Source of the DNA: Pseudonocardia sp. TRM90224
Lineage (GTDB): Bacteria; Actinomycetota; Actinomycetes; Mycobacteriales; Pseudonocardiaceae
Direction of reading: 5' to 3'
DNA length: 53,086 nucleotides
Assembly: GCF_021245725.1 (NCBI RefSeq)
Contig: NZ_JAJGSX010000049.1
Location: 1 to 53,086 of the forward strand
Positions within the stretch are counted from its first letter, which is position 1. Every line of letters starts with the position of its first letter. The notes under the pieces were generated by a model. It had not been told where the DNA came from. It was given only the letters and a program-made list of their open reading frames with translations, and made no database searches. Positions 23,652-31,511 of the stretch are shown one piece after another. The position numbers were made by a program, and so were the translations under genes.

Positions 23652-24566
23652 CTACGGATGCTCGGGAAACACCGACGGGTCGACGTTCGGCGGGCGCGGC
23701 CGGCGCGTCGCCAGTTCGGGGTCCGCCATCGCAGCGGCCGCGACGTCGCGGCAACGGCTGAACCGGACGTCACCGCGGTCGAGCGCGAACTCGATCAGGC
23801 TGCGCAGCGCGACGATCCGGCCCGGCCGCCCCGACAGGAACGGGTGCACGCACAGGTTGAACAGGCACCGGTAGCGGCGCATGGCGTCGAGCTCGTCGCG
23901 CCACATCGCCAGCACCGTCGACGGCGCCGTGATCACCGATCCGACCTGCGGCGCCGGCAGGAACGCGTACTGCTCCCAGTCGTCGAGCGACCAGTGCACC
24001 GGCAGCTCGACGATCTCCTGCCCCGACTCCGTCGCGAGCCGGTAGGGCCGATCGTCGGCCATCAGCGACGAGTCGTAGAGCAGGCCGTGCTCCGCGACCA
24101 GCTCTGGCGTCAACCAGCTCGCCTCCCAGAGCGCCGCGCGGTACCCGCTGATCTCGACGCCCTGCTCGGCGAACACCGCGAGCGCCCGCTCGAAGTCGGC
24201 CCGCTCCTCCTTCGGCGTGAGCGATGTCGGCGCGCGGTGGCTGTAGGAGTGGTGCGCGACCTCGTGCCCACGCTCGACGATCGACGCCGCGAGCCCCGGC
24301 CGCTGCTCGGCCACCCAGCCCGGCACGAAGAACGTCGCCGGCACCTCCAGCTCGTCGAGCATCTCCAGGATCCGCGGAACCCCCACGTCAGGGCCGTAGG
24401 ACTGGTGCGACATCGTCGACATGTGGCCGGCGTAGCCGCGGCCCTGGGCGAGGATCGGGGTCTCGGCGTCGACGTCGAACGTCAGCGTGGCGACCGCCGC
24501 CGCGCCCCCGTGCCAATTCGACCCGTGCCAGCTCGACCCGCTCACGGTCAACTCCCGTTCCGCCAT
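23652..24566 (-). CDS. Polysaccharide deacetylase/PuuE-type allantoinase-like hydrolase
   Basis: The protein has 304 residues and a NodB-homology domain: TFDVDAET (metal/catalytic Asp pair near residue 30), HEVAHHSYSHR for metal-binding His residues, GYRAALWEAS, and YDSSLM with DDRPYRL. This pattern fits cytosolic cyclic-amide hydrolases such as PuuE allantoinase better than secreted chitin deacetylases: there is no signal peptide. With an NCS1 importer and PucR next door, ring hydrolysis of a nitrogen heterocycle is likely. Its ATG overlaps the upstream oxidoreductase stop by 19 bp. Confidence 0.85.
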   Translation of the reverse strand: MAERELTVSGSSWHGSNWHGGAAAVATLTFDVDAETPILAQGRGYAGHMSTMSHQSYGPDVGVPRILEMLDELEVPATFFVPGWVAEQRPGLAASIVERGHEVAHHSYSHRAPTSLTPKEERADFERALAVFAEQGVEISGYRAALWEASWLTPELVAEHGLLYDSSLMADDRPYRLATESGQEIVELPVHWSLDDWEQYAFLPAPQVGSVITAPSTVLAMWRDELDAMRRYRCLFNLCVHPFLSGRPGRIVALRSLIEFALDRGDVRFSRCRDVAAAAMADPELATRRPRPPNVDPSVFPEHP

Positions 24567-25654
24567 CGCCGCACGTTCGCCAGCGTCACAGACGGCGAGA
24601 GCATCGTCGAGTCGAAGCGGATCGGTGTCTCGCCCGCCTCCAGCTTGCGCGGCAGCTGCGGGTCGCCCAGGGCGCCGCGGGCGATCGACAGGATGTCGGC
24701 GTGGCCGCCGGCCAGCACCTCACCGGCCTGCACCGGGTCGTGCATACCGCCGTTGACGATCACCGGCAGGCCAGTCGCCGAGCGCGCGAGCGCGGTGACT
24801 GTCGTCCCGCTCGCCAGCCGTGCGGTGTCGATCCAGTTGCGGCCCTCGCTGGCGATGTGCAGGTAGTCGGCGCCGGCGGCGGCCAGCTCGGTGAAGATGG
24901 TCTCCGCCTCGCGGTGGCCACCGGGCCAGCGGTACTCGAAGTCGTTCACCTTGGTCTGCGAGAGCCGGACCCCCACCAGGGCACCCAGCTCCTTGACCGC
25001 CGTGACGATCTCCGCCGTCAGCCGCGCCCGGTTCTCGACCGTGCCGCCGTAGGCGTCGGTGCGCTGGTTCGTGTAGACGGTCAGGAACTGGTCGAGCAGG
25101 TAGCCGTTGGCCGCATGCAGCTCCACGCCGTCGAATCCGGCCGCGAGCGCGTTGCGCGCGGCGGCCACGAAGCCCGCGACGACCTCGTCGATACCGGCCG
25201 TGGACAGCTCGGCGGGGGCGCTCCACGGCCCCTCGCCGCCGTACTCCTCCATCATCACGCCGAGCGGGGTCACCGCCGACGGCCCCACCGTGCCGTGGCC
25301 GAAGGCGTTGCCCTGCGAGATCGCTCCCGCGTGCATGAGCTGCGCGATCATCACGCCGCCCGCCTCGTGCACGCGCCGGGTGACGTGCCGCCAGCCATCG
25401 ACGTGCTCGGGCGACGCCAGCCCCGGCTGGTTGAGGTAGCCCTGGCTGTGGGCGGTGTCGGTGTAGGTGCCCTCGCTGATCACCAGGCCGAAGCCGCCCT
25501 CGGCGAACGCGGCGTAGTACTCGGCCATGTCGGCGGTCGGGACGCCGTCGGGGGTCGCGGAGACGCGGGTCATCGGCGCGACGGCGTAGCGGTTGGGCAG
25601 GACGTGCCCGGCGAACTCGATCTTGCTGAAGGCGGGGTGGGAGCTGGTGCTCAT
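24548..25654 (-). CDS. NADH:flavin oxidoreductase (old yellow enzyme family)
   Basis: The protein has 368 residues, an FMN TIM barrel of the OYE family. It has NRYAVAPMTRVSAT at the N-terminus, AQLMHAG, the HAANGYLLDQFL substrate/FMN signature, RTDAYGG, and a C-terminal IARGALGDPQLPRKL. There is no C-terminal FeS/FAD extension, so this is a short OYE. It would reduce an activated C=C. GGAGAG lies before the ATG, which overlaps the DUF1989 stop as ATGA. Part of the leftward catabolic string. Confidence 0.92.
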   Translation of the reverse strand: MSTSSHPAFSKIEFAGHVLPNRYAVAPMTRVSATPDGVPTADMAEYYAAFAEGGFGLVISEGTYTDTAHSQGYLNQPGLASPEHVDGWRHVTRRVHEAGGVMIAQLMHAGAISQGNAFGHGTVGPSAVTPLGVMMEEYGGEGPWSAPAELSTAGIDEVVAGFVAAARNALAAGFDGVELHAANGYLLDQFLTVYTNQRTDAYGGTVENRARLTAEIVTAVKELGALVGVRLSQTKVNDFEYRWPGGHREAETIFTELAAAGADYLHIASEGRNWIDTARLASGTTVTALARSATGLPVIVNGGMHDPVQAGEVLAGGHADILSIARGALGDPQLPRKLEAGETPIRFDSTMLSPSVTLANVRRWRNGS

Positions 25655-26286
25655 GACTGCTCTCCTGCACGGATCTCGATGGCCAGCGGGGTCGGGCCGG
25701 CGCCGTTGACGTCGATGAGGTCCTGCGGGCACGCCGACACCACGACGACGCAGTCGAGCTCGGCCCTGAACGTGATCGCGTCGCCCGGCGCCGTGCGGGC
25801 CGACAGCCAGCTGAGATCGCCCTTGGCGTCGACGGGGATGCGCATGAAGACGTTGATCGGCTGTGGCGCGGGCCCGGCGAACCCGATGCCCACGTCGGCC
25901 AGCGCCTCACGCAGGTTCTGGGAGCACGAGCGGTGCACCTGCGCGCCCAGCGCCGCGTAGCGCTCGGGGTCGCAGGCGGCGATCAGCATGTCGTGGTCGC
26001 CCGGCGACGTGTCCTCGACCAGCGTGAGCACCGGGCGCCGCCGATCGGTCACGAACGACTCCCCGACCGCCGGGAACAGCCGGTTCGTCACCCCCCGGGT
26101 GTGGGACGCGCTGTGGTGCTCCAACGACCCGTCGGCGCCCGGGACGACGACGAACACGTCGCCGACCTGGCTGCCCTCGACGTCGACGATCCGGACGTGC
26201 TGGCCCGCGGCGACGCGGACCGCCCGCCCCGTCGAGGCCGGGACGTCGATGCGGTCGATGAGTGGTGTGGCGTGCATGGTTCCCAT
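25651..26286 (-). CDS. DUF1989/urea carboxylase-associated family protein
   Basis: The protein is about 211 residues and matches DUF1989 proteins, which in other bacteria accompany urea carboxylase. Segments ASTGRAVRVAAGQHVRIVDVEGSQVGD, SHTRGVTNRLFP and the Cys-containing SCSQNLREAL are recognisable. It begins at ATG 26286 or 26277. It is the first gene of the leftward string that continues with OYE, deacetylase, PucR, NCS1 and PaaK-like genes. A 22-bp palindrome lies 25 bp upstream. No urea carboxylase gene is in the window. Confidence 0.85.
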   Translation of the reverse strand: MGTMHATPLIDRIDVPASTGRAVRVAAGQHVRIVDVEGSQVGDVFVVVPGADGSLEHHSASHTRGVTNRLFPAVGESFVTDRRRPVLTLVEDTSPGDHDMLIAACDPERYAALGAQVHRSCSQNLREALADVGIGFAGPAPQPINVFMRIPVDAKGDLSWLSARTAPGDAITFRAELDCVVVVSACPQDLIDVNGAGPTPLAIEIRAGEQS

Positions 26287-26310
26287 GGAAGCGCCCGCCG
26301 GGCCCGGGCA

Positions 26311-26332
26311 ACAGTGGAGGAAAGTCCACTGT
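26311..26332. promoter_or_regulatory. Palindromic operator 8-6-8 upstream of the DUF1989 gene
   Basis: ACAGTGGA and TCCACTGT flank six bases. It lies about 25 bp upstream of the first start of the leftward catabolic operon. A repressor operator is likely, with the upstream TetR or the PucR protein as candidates. Confidence 0.6.
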
Positions 26333-26383
26333 TCGCGGCGCCTGGTGGCGAGACCTCCAGCGAAATGCGTGCGTCCCGCACGC

Positions 26384-26442
26384 GAGGGCAGGAAAGCCAC
26401 TTTCATGCCCTGTGAGGGCCGGAAAGTGGCTTTCCTGCCCTC
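26384..26442. repeat. Compound palindrome, family D copy 1
   Basis: The 21-bp arms starting GAGGGCAGGAAAG are exact complements. Inside each arm GAAAGCCACTTTC is itself palindromic. A near-identical copy is at 41145-41203. It lies 28 bp past the stop of the leftward TetR gene and upstream of the DUF1989 operon. A terminator for the TetR transcript is likely. Confidence 0.85.
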
Positions 26443-26470
26443 CGCGCACCGCAGCCCGGTCGACCAGGCC

Positions 26471-27058
26471 TCACCCCCGCCCGGCGGCCCCCACCAGCAC
26501 TCGCAGCGCGTCGGCCGCCCGTTCCAGCGCCTCGCGGGACCCGCGCACGCGGGAGATCATCTCCGCCCCCTCGATCAGCGAGAGTGCAGTGAGGGCCAGC
26601 TCGTCGGCCTGGTCGGCCGCGAGCCCCGACCCGCGCAGGTGCTCCGCGAACAGCTCCTGCCAGGCGGCGAACGTCTCGGCGGCCGCCGCCTGCAGCCTCG
26701 GGGACCGGCCGATGGTCTCCAGTGCCGTCGTCGCGACCGGGCAGCCGTCCTGCCACTCCGTGTCCTCCAGCCCGTCGGCGAGCAGGAGGGCGCAGGCGGC
26801 GAGGGCGTCGCCGGGCCGTTCGTGCGCCGCGAGCGCGGCCGCGAACTTCACCTTGACGTCGTCGCCGCCGCGGCGCATCGCGGCCGCCGCGAGCTCTTCC
26901 TTGCCGCCCGGGAAGTGGTAGTAGAACGAGCCCATGGGCGCGCCCGACTCGCGCGCGATCTCCTTCACGACGGTGGCCTCGTAGCCCTGCCGCGAGATCA
27001 GCCGCAGCGCGCCGTCGACCAGCCGGTCGCGGCTGCCGGACAGATCCTGTCTTGACAT
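26471..27058 (-). CDS. TetR family transcriptional regulator
   Basis: The protein has 195 residues. The HTH is clear (RLVDGALRLISRQGYEATVVKEIARESGAPMGSFYYHF pattern; GSFYYHF at the recognition-helix end), followed by PGGKEEL. The C-terminal domain (DGCPVATTALE) resembles the LmrA/YxaF-type TetR group. Divergent from the 27125 operon, with GAGCGCTC repeats between, so it most likely represses that operon. A role at the downstream leftward string is possible. Confidence 0.92.
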   Translation of the reverse strand: MSRQDLSGSRDRLVDGALRLISRQGYEATVVKEIARESGAPMGSFYYHFPGGKEELAAAAMRRGGDDVKVKFAAALAAHERPGDALAACALLLADGLEDTEWQDGCPVATTALETIGRSPRLQAAAAETFAAWQELFAEHLRGSGLAADQADELALTALSLIEGAEMISRVRGSREALERAADALRVLVGAAGRG

Positions 27059-27084
27059 GCGCGCAGCCTACCAACAACTATGAC

Positions 27085-27109
27085 GAGCGCTCTAATATAG
27101 CGAGCGCTC
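27085..27109. promoter_or_regulatory. Paired GAGCGCTC operators
   Basis: The 8-bp palindrome GAGCGCTC occurs at 27085-27092 and 27102-27109, 17 bp apart, in the 66-bp divergent gap. The AT-rich TAATATAG between them may hold the -10. This is typical TetR operator spacing. Confidence 0.75.
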
Positions 27110-27124
27110 TAGTTGGGAGCCGCC

Positions 27125-27571
27125 ATGTCGTACCGCACTCGCCCGATCCGCTTCCTCGAGCTGTGGCCCGTGGACGGCTGGCGGGTGAAGATCTACGGGA
27201 TCACCGCCGTCGGCGAGCGGCCCGACCCGGAGCTCGTGACAGCGGCCAAGGCGGTCGCCCGCGATCGGCTCCCGACGCCGACCGACGGCGGGCGCCACGG
27301 CATCGCGTTCCTCACCGTCCACCAGGGCGCGCAGAGCGCCTGGGCGCTCGTCGACTGGTGGGTCGACGGCCACCTGCTCCACCACCACCTCTACGGCAGC
27401 GGCGACCCGTCGTCGTTCGACCTGCGGCCCGTCACCGACGGGCTCACCGCCTGCACGTGGGAGCTCGCCGTCATCGGGTTCGAACGGCAGGTCTGGCTGG
27501 ACACGGTGTACGCGGCCGACGAGCCCGACATCGACGCGTACCTGAACACCCGACTGGAGGCAGATGCATGA
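27125..27571 (+). CDS. Conserved protein of unknown function
   Basis: The protein has 148 residues, with no signal peptide or membrane segment. It is rich in Trp and His; WALVDWWVDGHLLHHHLYG is notable and could bind metal. I do not recognise a named family. GGGAGC precedes the ATG. It heads a three-gene operon with ATGA/GTGA overlaps (NTF2-like, then molybdopterin oxidoreductase) divergent from TetR, so a role linked to the oxidoreductase is inferred. Confidence 0.75.
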   Translation: MSYRTRPIRFLELWPVDGWRVKIYGITAVGERPDPELVTAAKAVARDRLPTPTDGGRHGIAFLTVHQGAQSAWALVDWWVDGHLLHHHLYGSGDPSSFDLRPVTDGLTACTWELAVIGFERQVWLDTVYAADEPDIDAYLNTRLEADA

Positions 27572-27939
27572 GCGACACCCTGGAGATGCTCGACGCGTTC
27601 TCGGCCGCGTGGGGCGACGGCGACCTCGAGAAGGTGCTCGCGTTCGTCGACGACGACGCCGTCTACCTCGGGTCGTTCGGCGACGACCTCGACGGCACCG
27701 CGTTCGTCGGAAAAGCGGCGATCCGCGAAGGCGTCGCGCAGTACATGGCGAAGTTCCCCGGCGGCCGGTACGAACGGACCGCGGCGATCATCGACGGCGA
27801 CCGGGCGGCGATCGCGTGGACGTTCACCTGGCCGACGTCCGACGGCGAGGAGAGCGTCCGGGGCTGCGACTTCTTCCTCGTGCGCGACGGGCGCATCCTG
27901 CGCAAGGACGCCTTCCGCAAGGAACGCCGGGCGTGGTGA
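27568..27939 (+). CDS. NTF2-like/SnoaL-like protein
   Basis: The protein has 123 residues and the NTF2-like fold (LEMLDAFSAAWGDGDLEKVLAFVDDDAVYLGS). Its end, VRGCDFFLVRDGRILRKD, matches the protein at 6193-6570, marking a paralogous pair. Its ATG overlaps the upstream stop (ATGA), and its stop overlaps the GTG of the next gene. Possibly a small accessory protein or isomerase acting with the molybdopterin enzyme. Confidence 0.87.
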   Translation: MSDTLEMLDAFSAAWGDGDLEKVLAFVDDDAVYLGSFGDDLDGTAFVGKAAIREGVAQYMAKFPGGRYERTAAIIDGDRAAIAWTFTWPTSDGEESVRGCDFFLVRDGRILRKDAFRKERRAW

Positions 27940-29969
27940 AGGGACCGGCGGAGACCGTGGTCCGCGGCGCCTGCCCGCTCGACTGCCCGGACACCTGCGG
28001 CTGGACGGTCACCGTCCGCGACGGCACCGCCGTGGCGTTGCGCGGCGACCGCGACCACCCGTTCACCCGCGGCGCGCTGTGCGTGAAGGTCAACAACTAC
28101 CTGGAGCACACCACCGCACCCGATCGCCTCCTGCATCCGCTGCGGCGGGTCGGCCGCAAGGGCGAGGGCCGCTTCGAGCGGATCACCTGGGACGAAGCCC
28201 TTAACGAGATCGCCGAGCGGCTCACCGGCGTGATCGACGAGCACGGCGGCGAGTCGATCTGGCCGTACTACGGCACCGGCACGATGGGATACGTCCAGGG
28301 TCTCGGCGGCGGCGCGTTCGCCCGCTTCTGGAACGTGCTCGGCGCCTCGCGGCACGACCCGTACGGCATCTGCTCGAAGGCGGGCGGCACCGGCCTCACC
28401 TACACGGTCGGCACCTCCGGCGGGATGGACCCGGAGGAGATCCAGCACGCGCGGCTGATCATGCTGTGGGGCACCAACACGCTGACCAGCGGACATCACC
28501 TCTGGAAGTTCGTCCAGGCCGCTCAGCGCGAGGGCGCGCACGTCGTCGCGATCGACCCGATCCGCACCCGCACGGCGGAGCAGGCCGACGAGCACATCGC
28601 GCCCATCCCCGGCACCGACGCAGCGCTCGCGCTCGGGCTGCTGCACGTCGTCGTCGAGATGGGCGCGCAGGACCGCGAGTACCTCGCCGCGCACACCGTC
28701 GGCTGGGATGCGTTCCGCGAGGAGATCCGGCAGTGCCCGCCCGCGCGGGTCGCCGCGATCACCGGCCTGCCGGAGGCGACGATCGTCGCGCTCGGCGAGC
28801 GGCTCGCGCGCACGCGTCCGACCGCGATCCGGGCGACCATGGGCCTGCAGCGGCACGCCGGCGGGGGCATGGCGCTGCGCACGCTGGCCTGCATCCCGGG
28901 TGTGACGGGCGATTGGGGTCGCGTCGGCGGCGGTCTCACGTACTCGACCGGCGCGTGGTTCCCGCTGAACACCGCGGCGGTGGAGCGCGACGACCTGCGC
29001 GCCCGCCCGGCGCGCACGTTGCTGATGACCCGGCTCGCCGAAGGTCTGCTCGACCGCAGCGACCCGCCCGTGCACGCGCTCTTCGTGATCGCGGCCAACC
29101 CGGCGGCGAGCGTCGCCGACCAGAACCGGGTGCGGCGCGGGCTCGCGCGGGAGGACCTCTTCACCGTGGTGATGGAGCAGTTCCCGACCGAGACCGTCGA
29201 CTACGCCGACATCGTGCTCCCGTCGACCATGCAGACCGAGCACGCCGACCTGCACGCCGGCTGGGGGCACTTCTACCTCTCCTGGAACGAGCCCGCCGTC
29301 GCGCCTCCGGGCGAGTGCCTCCCGACCACCGAGACGCTGCGCAGGCTGGCCGAGCGGATGAAGCTGGACGAGCCGTGCATCGCCGACACCGACGAGGAGA
29401 TGGGCCGGCAGCTGCTCGACGGGTCGGGGATCGACTTCGACGAGCTGCGCGCCAGGGGCTGGGCGCGGATCGAACGGCCGCGGCCGTTCAGCGACGGGTT
29501 CCCGACGCCGTCGGGGAAGCTGGAGTTCACCTCGGAACGGGCCGCCGCGGACGGACACGGGCTGCTGCCCGGCTTCACGCCGTCCGCGGAGGTCGACGAC
29601 CCCGGGCTCGCTGCGCGCTTCCCGCTCGTCCTGATCGCGGGCGCGTCGCACTACTTCCTCAACACGGTGTTCGGCAACGACCCGCGGCAGCAGCGGCGCG
29701 CGGGTGGCCCGCGGATCCGGCTGCACCCCACCGACGCCGCCGCGCGCGGGATCAGCGACGGGCAACCCGTCCGGATCTTCAACGACCGTGGGGAGTTCAC
29801 CGCGACCGCGGAGATCACCGACCGGGTGCGGCCCGGCGTCGTCGCCACCACCAAGGGCCACTGGCCCAAGCTGCTCGGCGGCGACGGTGTGAACGCCACC
29901 GTCGACGAGCGTGACACCGACATGGGCGGCGGCGCCGTCTTCCACGACAACCGCGTGCAGGTCGCATAG
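27936..29969 (+). CDS. Molybdopterin-dependent oxidoreductase
   Basis: The protein is 677 residues, of the DMSO-reductase superfamily. An N-terminal [4Fe-4S] motif CPLDCPDTC with a later Cys (GALCVK) starts the protein. Segments such as WGTNTLTSGHH, IDPIRTRTAEQADEHIAPIPGTDAALALGLL and the C-terminal IAGASHYFLNTVFGN and TKGHWPKLLGG bind the bis-MGD cofactor. A Cys in YGICSKAGG near residue 145 is a candidate Mo ligand. No Tat signal is seen, so it is cytoplasmic. The substrate is unknown. GTG at 27936 overlaps the previous stop. Confidence 0.92.
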   Translation: MKGPAETVVRGACPLDCPDTCGWTVTVRDGTAVALRGDRDHPFTRGALCVKVNNYLEHTTAPDRLLHPLRRVGRKGEGRFERITWDEALNEIAERLTGVIDEHGGESIWPYYGTGTMGYVQGLGGGAFARFWNVLGASRHDPYGICSKAGGTGLTYTVGTSGGMDPEEIQHARLIMLWGTNTLTSGHHLWKFVQAAQREGAHVVAIDPIRTRTAEQADEHIAPIPGTDAALALGLLHVVVEMGAQDREYLAAHTVGWDAFREEIRQCPPARVAAITGLPEATIVALGERLARTRPTAIRATMGLQRHAGGGMALRTLACIPGVTGDWGRVGGGLTYSTGAWFPLNTAAVERDDLRARPARTLLMTRLAEGLLDRSDPPVHALFVIAANPAASVADQNRVRRGLAREDLFTVVMEQFPTETVDYADIVLPSTMQTEHADLHAGWGHFYLSWNEPAVAPPGECLPTTETLRRLAERMKLDEPCIADTDEEMGRQLLDGSGIDFDELRARGWARIERPRPFSDGFPTPSGKLEFTSERAAADGHGLLPGFTPSAEVDDPGLAARFPLVLIAGASHYFLNTVFGNDPRQQRRAGGPRIRLHPTDAAARGISDGQPVRIFNDRGEFTATAEITDRVRPGVVATTKGHWPKLLGGDGVNATVDERDTDMGGGAVFHDNRVQVA

Positions 29970-29975
29970 CCACAG

Positions 29976-30002
29976 TTCTGTCGGTGGAGTTTCTGTCGGT
30001 GG
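29976..30002 (+). repeat. Two 12-bp direct repeats, 15-bp period
   Basis: TTCTGTCGGTGG occurs at 29976-29987 and 29991-30002, just before the YjbR-like gene. It could be a duplicated regulatory element or a short slipped duplication. Confidence 0.6.
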
Positions 30003-30021
30003 GGTCGTGCAGGATGTCCCG

Positions 30022-30405
30022 ATGACCGACGAGGAGCTCGCCGCGGTCCTGATCGGCCTTCCGCACACCACCGTCGGGGAGCCGTTCGGGCCCGACGTGT
30101 TCGTGTACAAGGTCGCCGGCCACCAGGTCGCCGGGAAGGTGTTCGCCCTGCATCGGCGCAAGGCCGCGCCGGCGCAGCTCACGCTCAAATGCGACCCGGC
30201 CCGTGCCTTGCTGCTGCGCGACCACTACCCGGCGGTCACCCCCGGCTACCACACCAACAAACGCCACTGGAACACCGTCGTCCTCGACGGCTCCGTGCCC
30301 GACGACGACCTGCTCGACTTCGTGCACCACTCCTACGAGCTGGTGGTCGCCGGGCTGCCGGCGCGGCTGCGCGCCACCGGTGAGTACGACCTCGAGGTCA
30401 CCTGA
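30022..30405 (+). CDS. MmcQ/YjbR family DNA-binding protein
   Basis: The protein has 127 residues and a YjbR fold: LIGLPHTTVGEPFGPDVFVYKVAGKVFAL-type N-terminus, LTLKCDPARALLLRDHYPAVTPGYHTNKRHWNTV, and a C-terminal helix LLDFVHHSYELVVAGL. The family is called DNA-binding, but functions are poorly known. The ATG at 30022 follows AGGATG; a GTG at 30007 is possible. Confidence 0.85.
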   Translation: MTDEELAAVLIGLPHTTVGEPFGPDVFVYKVAGHQVAGKVFALHRRKAAPAQLTLKCDPARALLLRDHYPAVTPGYHTNKRHWNTVVLDGSVPDDDLLDFVHHSYELVVAGLPARLRATGEYDLEVT

Positions 30406-30450
30406 CTCCGAGCCCGCGCCGGGCGGCGTCAGCAGGCAGAATGTCCTGTT

Positions 30451-31446
30451 GTGTCCATACAGCCGTCGTGCGCACCGCTGCTGGCCACCTCCGACCTGGA
30501 CGTGGTGCGCCACGCGTTGAGCCGGCACGTCTCGCCGTCGATGGTGGATCTCAACCTGTCCGGCTCGACGACGGGTGAGTACCGGCTCTCGCGCGTGGCC
30601 GGGTCGGCCGACTCGGCCGGCAGCAGGATCGGGCTGATGCAGTGGGAGGTCGAGCCGCAGCTGCGGATCAGGGCGACGAGCACCCAGCGGTACACCGTCG
30701 CCGTCGGCTTCGCCGGGCAGAACGAGGTCGCCGTCGACCGGCGGCAGCTCTCCTCGTCGTCGTTCACGGTGACGTCGCCCGGTCAGGAGCTCGACACCCG
30801 GCACCGGACGACGCGGAAGTGGTTGTTCTTCGTCGGGCAGGAGCTGATCGACGAAGCGGTGCGCGGCCGGCTGGGCGACGTCCCGAACCGGCGGCTCGTC
30901 TTCGACCCGATCCTGCACGGTGAGGACCCCGCGGCAGCGGCATGGCTGCGGACGCTGCACAGCTACGCCGAGATGTCACAGACGGGGGTGCTGGCCCGCT
31001 CGCCGCTCGGCTCGGCCCACCTCGAACGCGCGCTGGTGCAGAGCCTGTTGGACGTGCAGCCGCACACGTTCACCGGCACGCTCACCCGCGACGAGGCGTT
31101 GCCGGGCCTGCGCACCCTCCGTCGTGCCGTCGAGTTCTGCGAGGCGAACCTCGCGCACCCGATCGTGGCCGCCGACATCGCGACCGCCGCGCACACGAGC
31201 CTGCGGACCATCCAGCGCCTGTTCCGCACCGAGTTCGGCATGACCCCGATGGAGTACGTCCGGGAACTGCGGCTCGACCGGGTGCGACGCGACCTCATGC
31301 GCATCCGCATGGGGGACACGACCGAAACGGTCACCGACGTCGCGTGCCGGTGGGGTTTCGTGCACCTGGGGCGGTTCAGCAGCTACTACGGCTCGCGCTT
31401 CGGCGAGCGCCCGTCGGAAACGGCCGGGTTCCGCGCGCCGGGCTGA
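30451..31446 (+). CDS. AraC family transcriptional regulator
   Basis: The protein has 331 residues. The C-terminal ~100 residues form a double HTH (PIVAADIATAAHTSLRTIQRLFRTEFGMTPMEYVRELRLDRVRRDL and VTDVACRWGFVHLGRFSSYYGSRFGERPSET). The N-terminal part resembles the AraC-binding-like domain-2 group (AraC_binding_2). GTG at 30451 has no Shine-Dalgarno and follows CAGAAT closely, so it may be leaderless. The target is unknown. Palindrome A3 follows directly. Confidence 0.9.
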   Translation: MSIQPSCAPLLATSDLDVVRHALSRHVSPSMVDLNLSGSTTGEYRLSRVAGSADSAGSRIGLMQWEVEPQLRIRATSTQRYTVAVGFAGQNEVAVDRRQLSSSSFTVTSPGQELDTRHRTTRKWLFFVGQELIDEAVRGRLGDVPNRRLVFDPILHGEDPAAAAWLRTLHSYAEMSQTGVLARSPLGSAHLERALVQSLLDVQPHTFTGTLTRDEALPGLRTLRRAVEFCEANLAHPIVAADIATAAHTSLRTIQRLFRTEFGMTPMEYVRELRLDRVRRDLMRIRMGDTTETVTDVACRWGFVHLGRFSSYYGSRFGERPSETAGFRAPG

Positions 31447-31447
31447 G

Positions 31448-31510
31448 CGTCGACAACGACGAAATGGCTGTTTGTGAGCGCTAACAACAGCCAGAACGTC
31501 GTTGTCGACG
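31448..31510. repeat. 63-bp near-perfect palindrome, family A copy 3
   Basis: It has the same outer 14-bp arms as the copies at 9 and 8571, and inner GGCTGTT/AACAGCC. It fills the entire gap between the stops of the convergent AraC-type and ROK genes, with one spare base on each side. Bidirectional termination is the likely role. Confidence 0.9.
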
Positions 31511-31511
31511 G

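Noticed and set aside
20476..23754. A 1092-residue frame spanning the transporter, the gap and part of PucR
   Set aside because: The N-terminal part is a shadow frame of PucR; the transporter has its own ribosome binding site and ATG at 21936.
27663..30188. Long minus-strand frame opposite the molybdopterin gene
   Set aside because: It is a GC-rich antisense shadow with no domain; the plus-strand gene has clear [4Fe-4S] and cofactor motifs.
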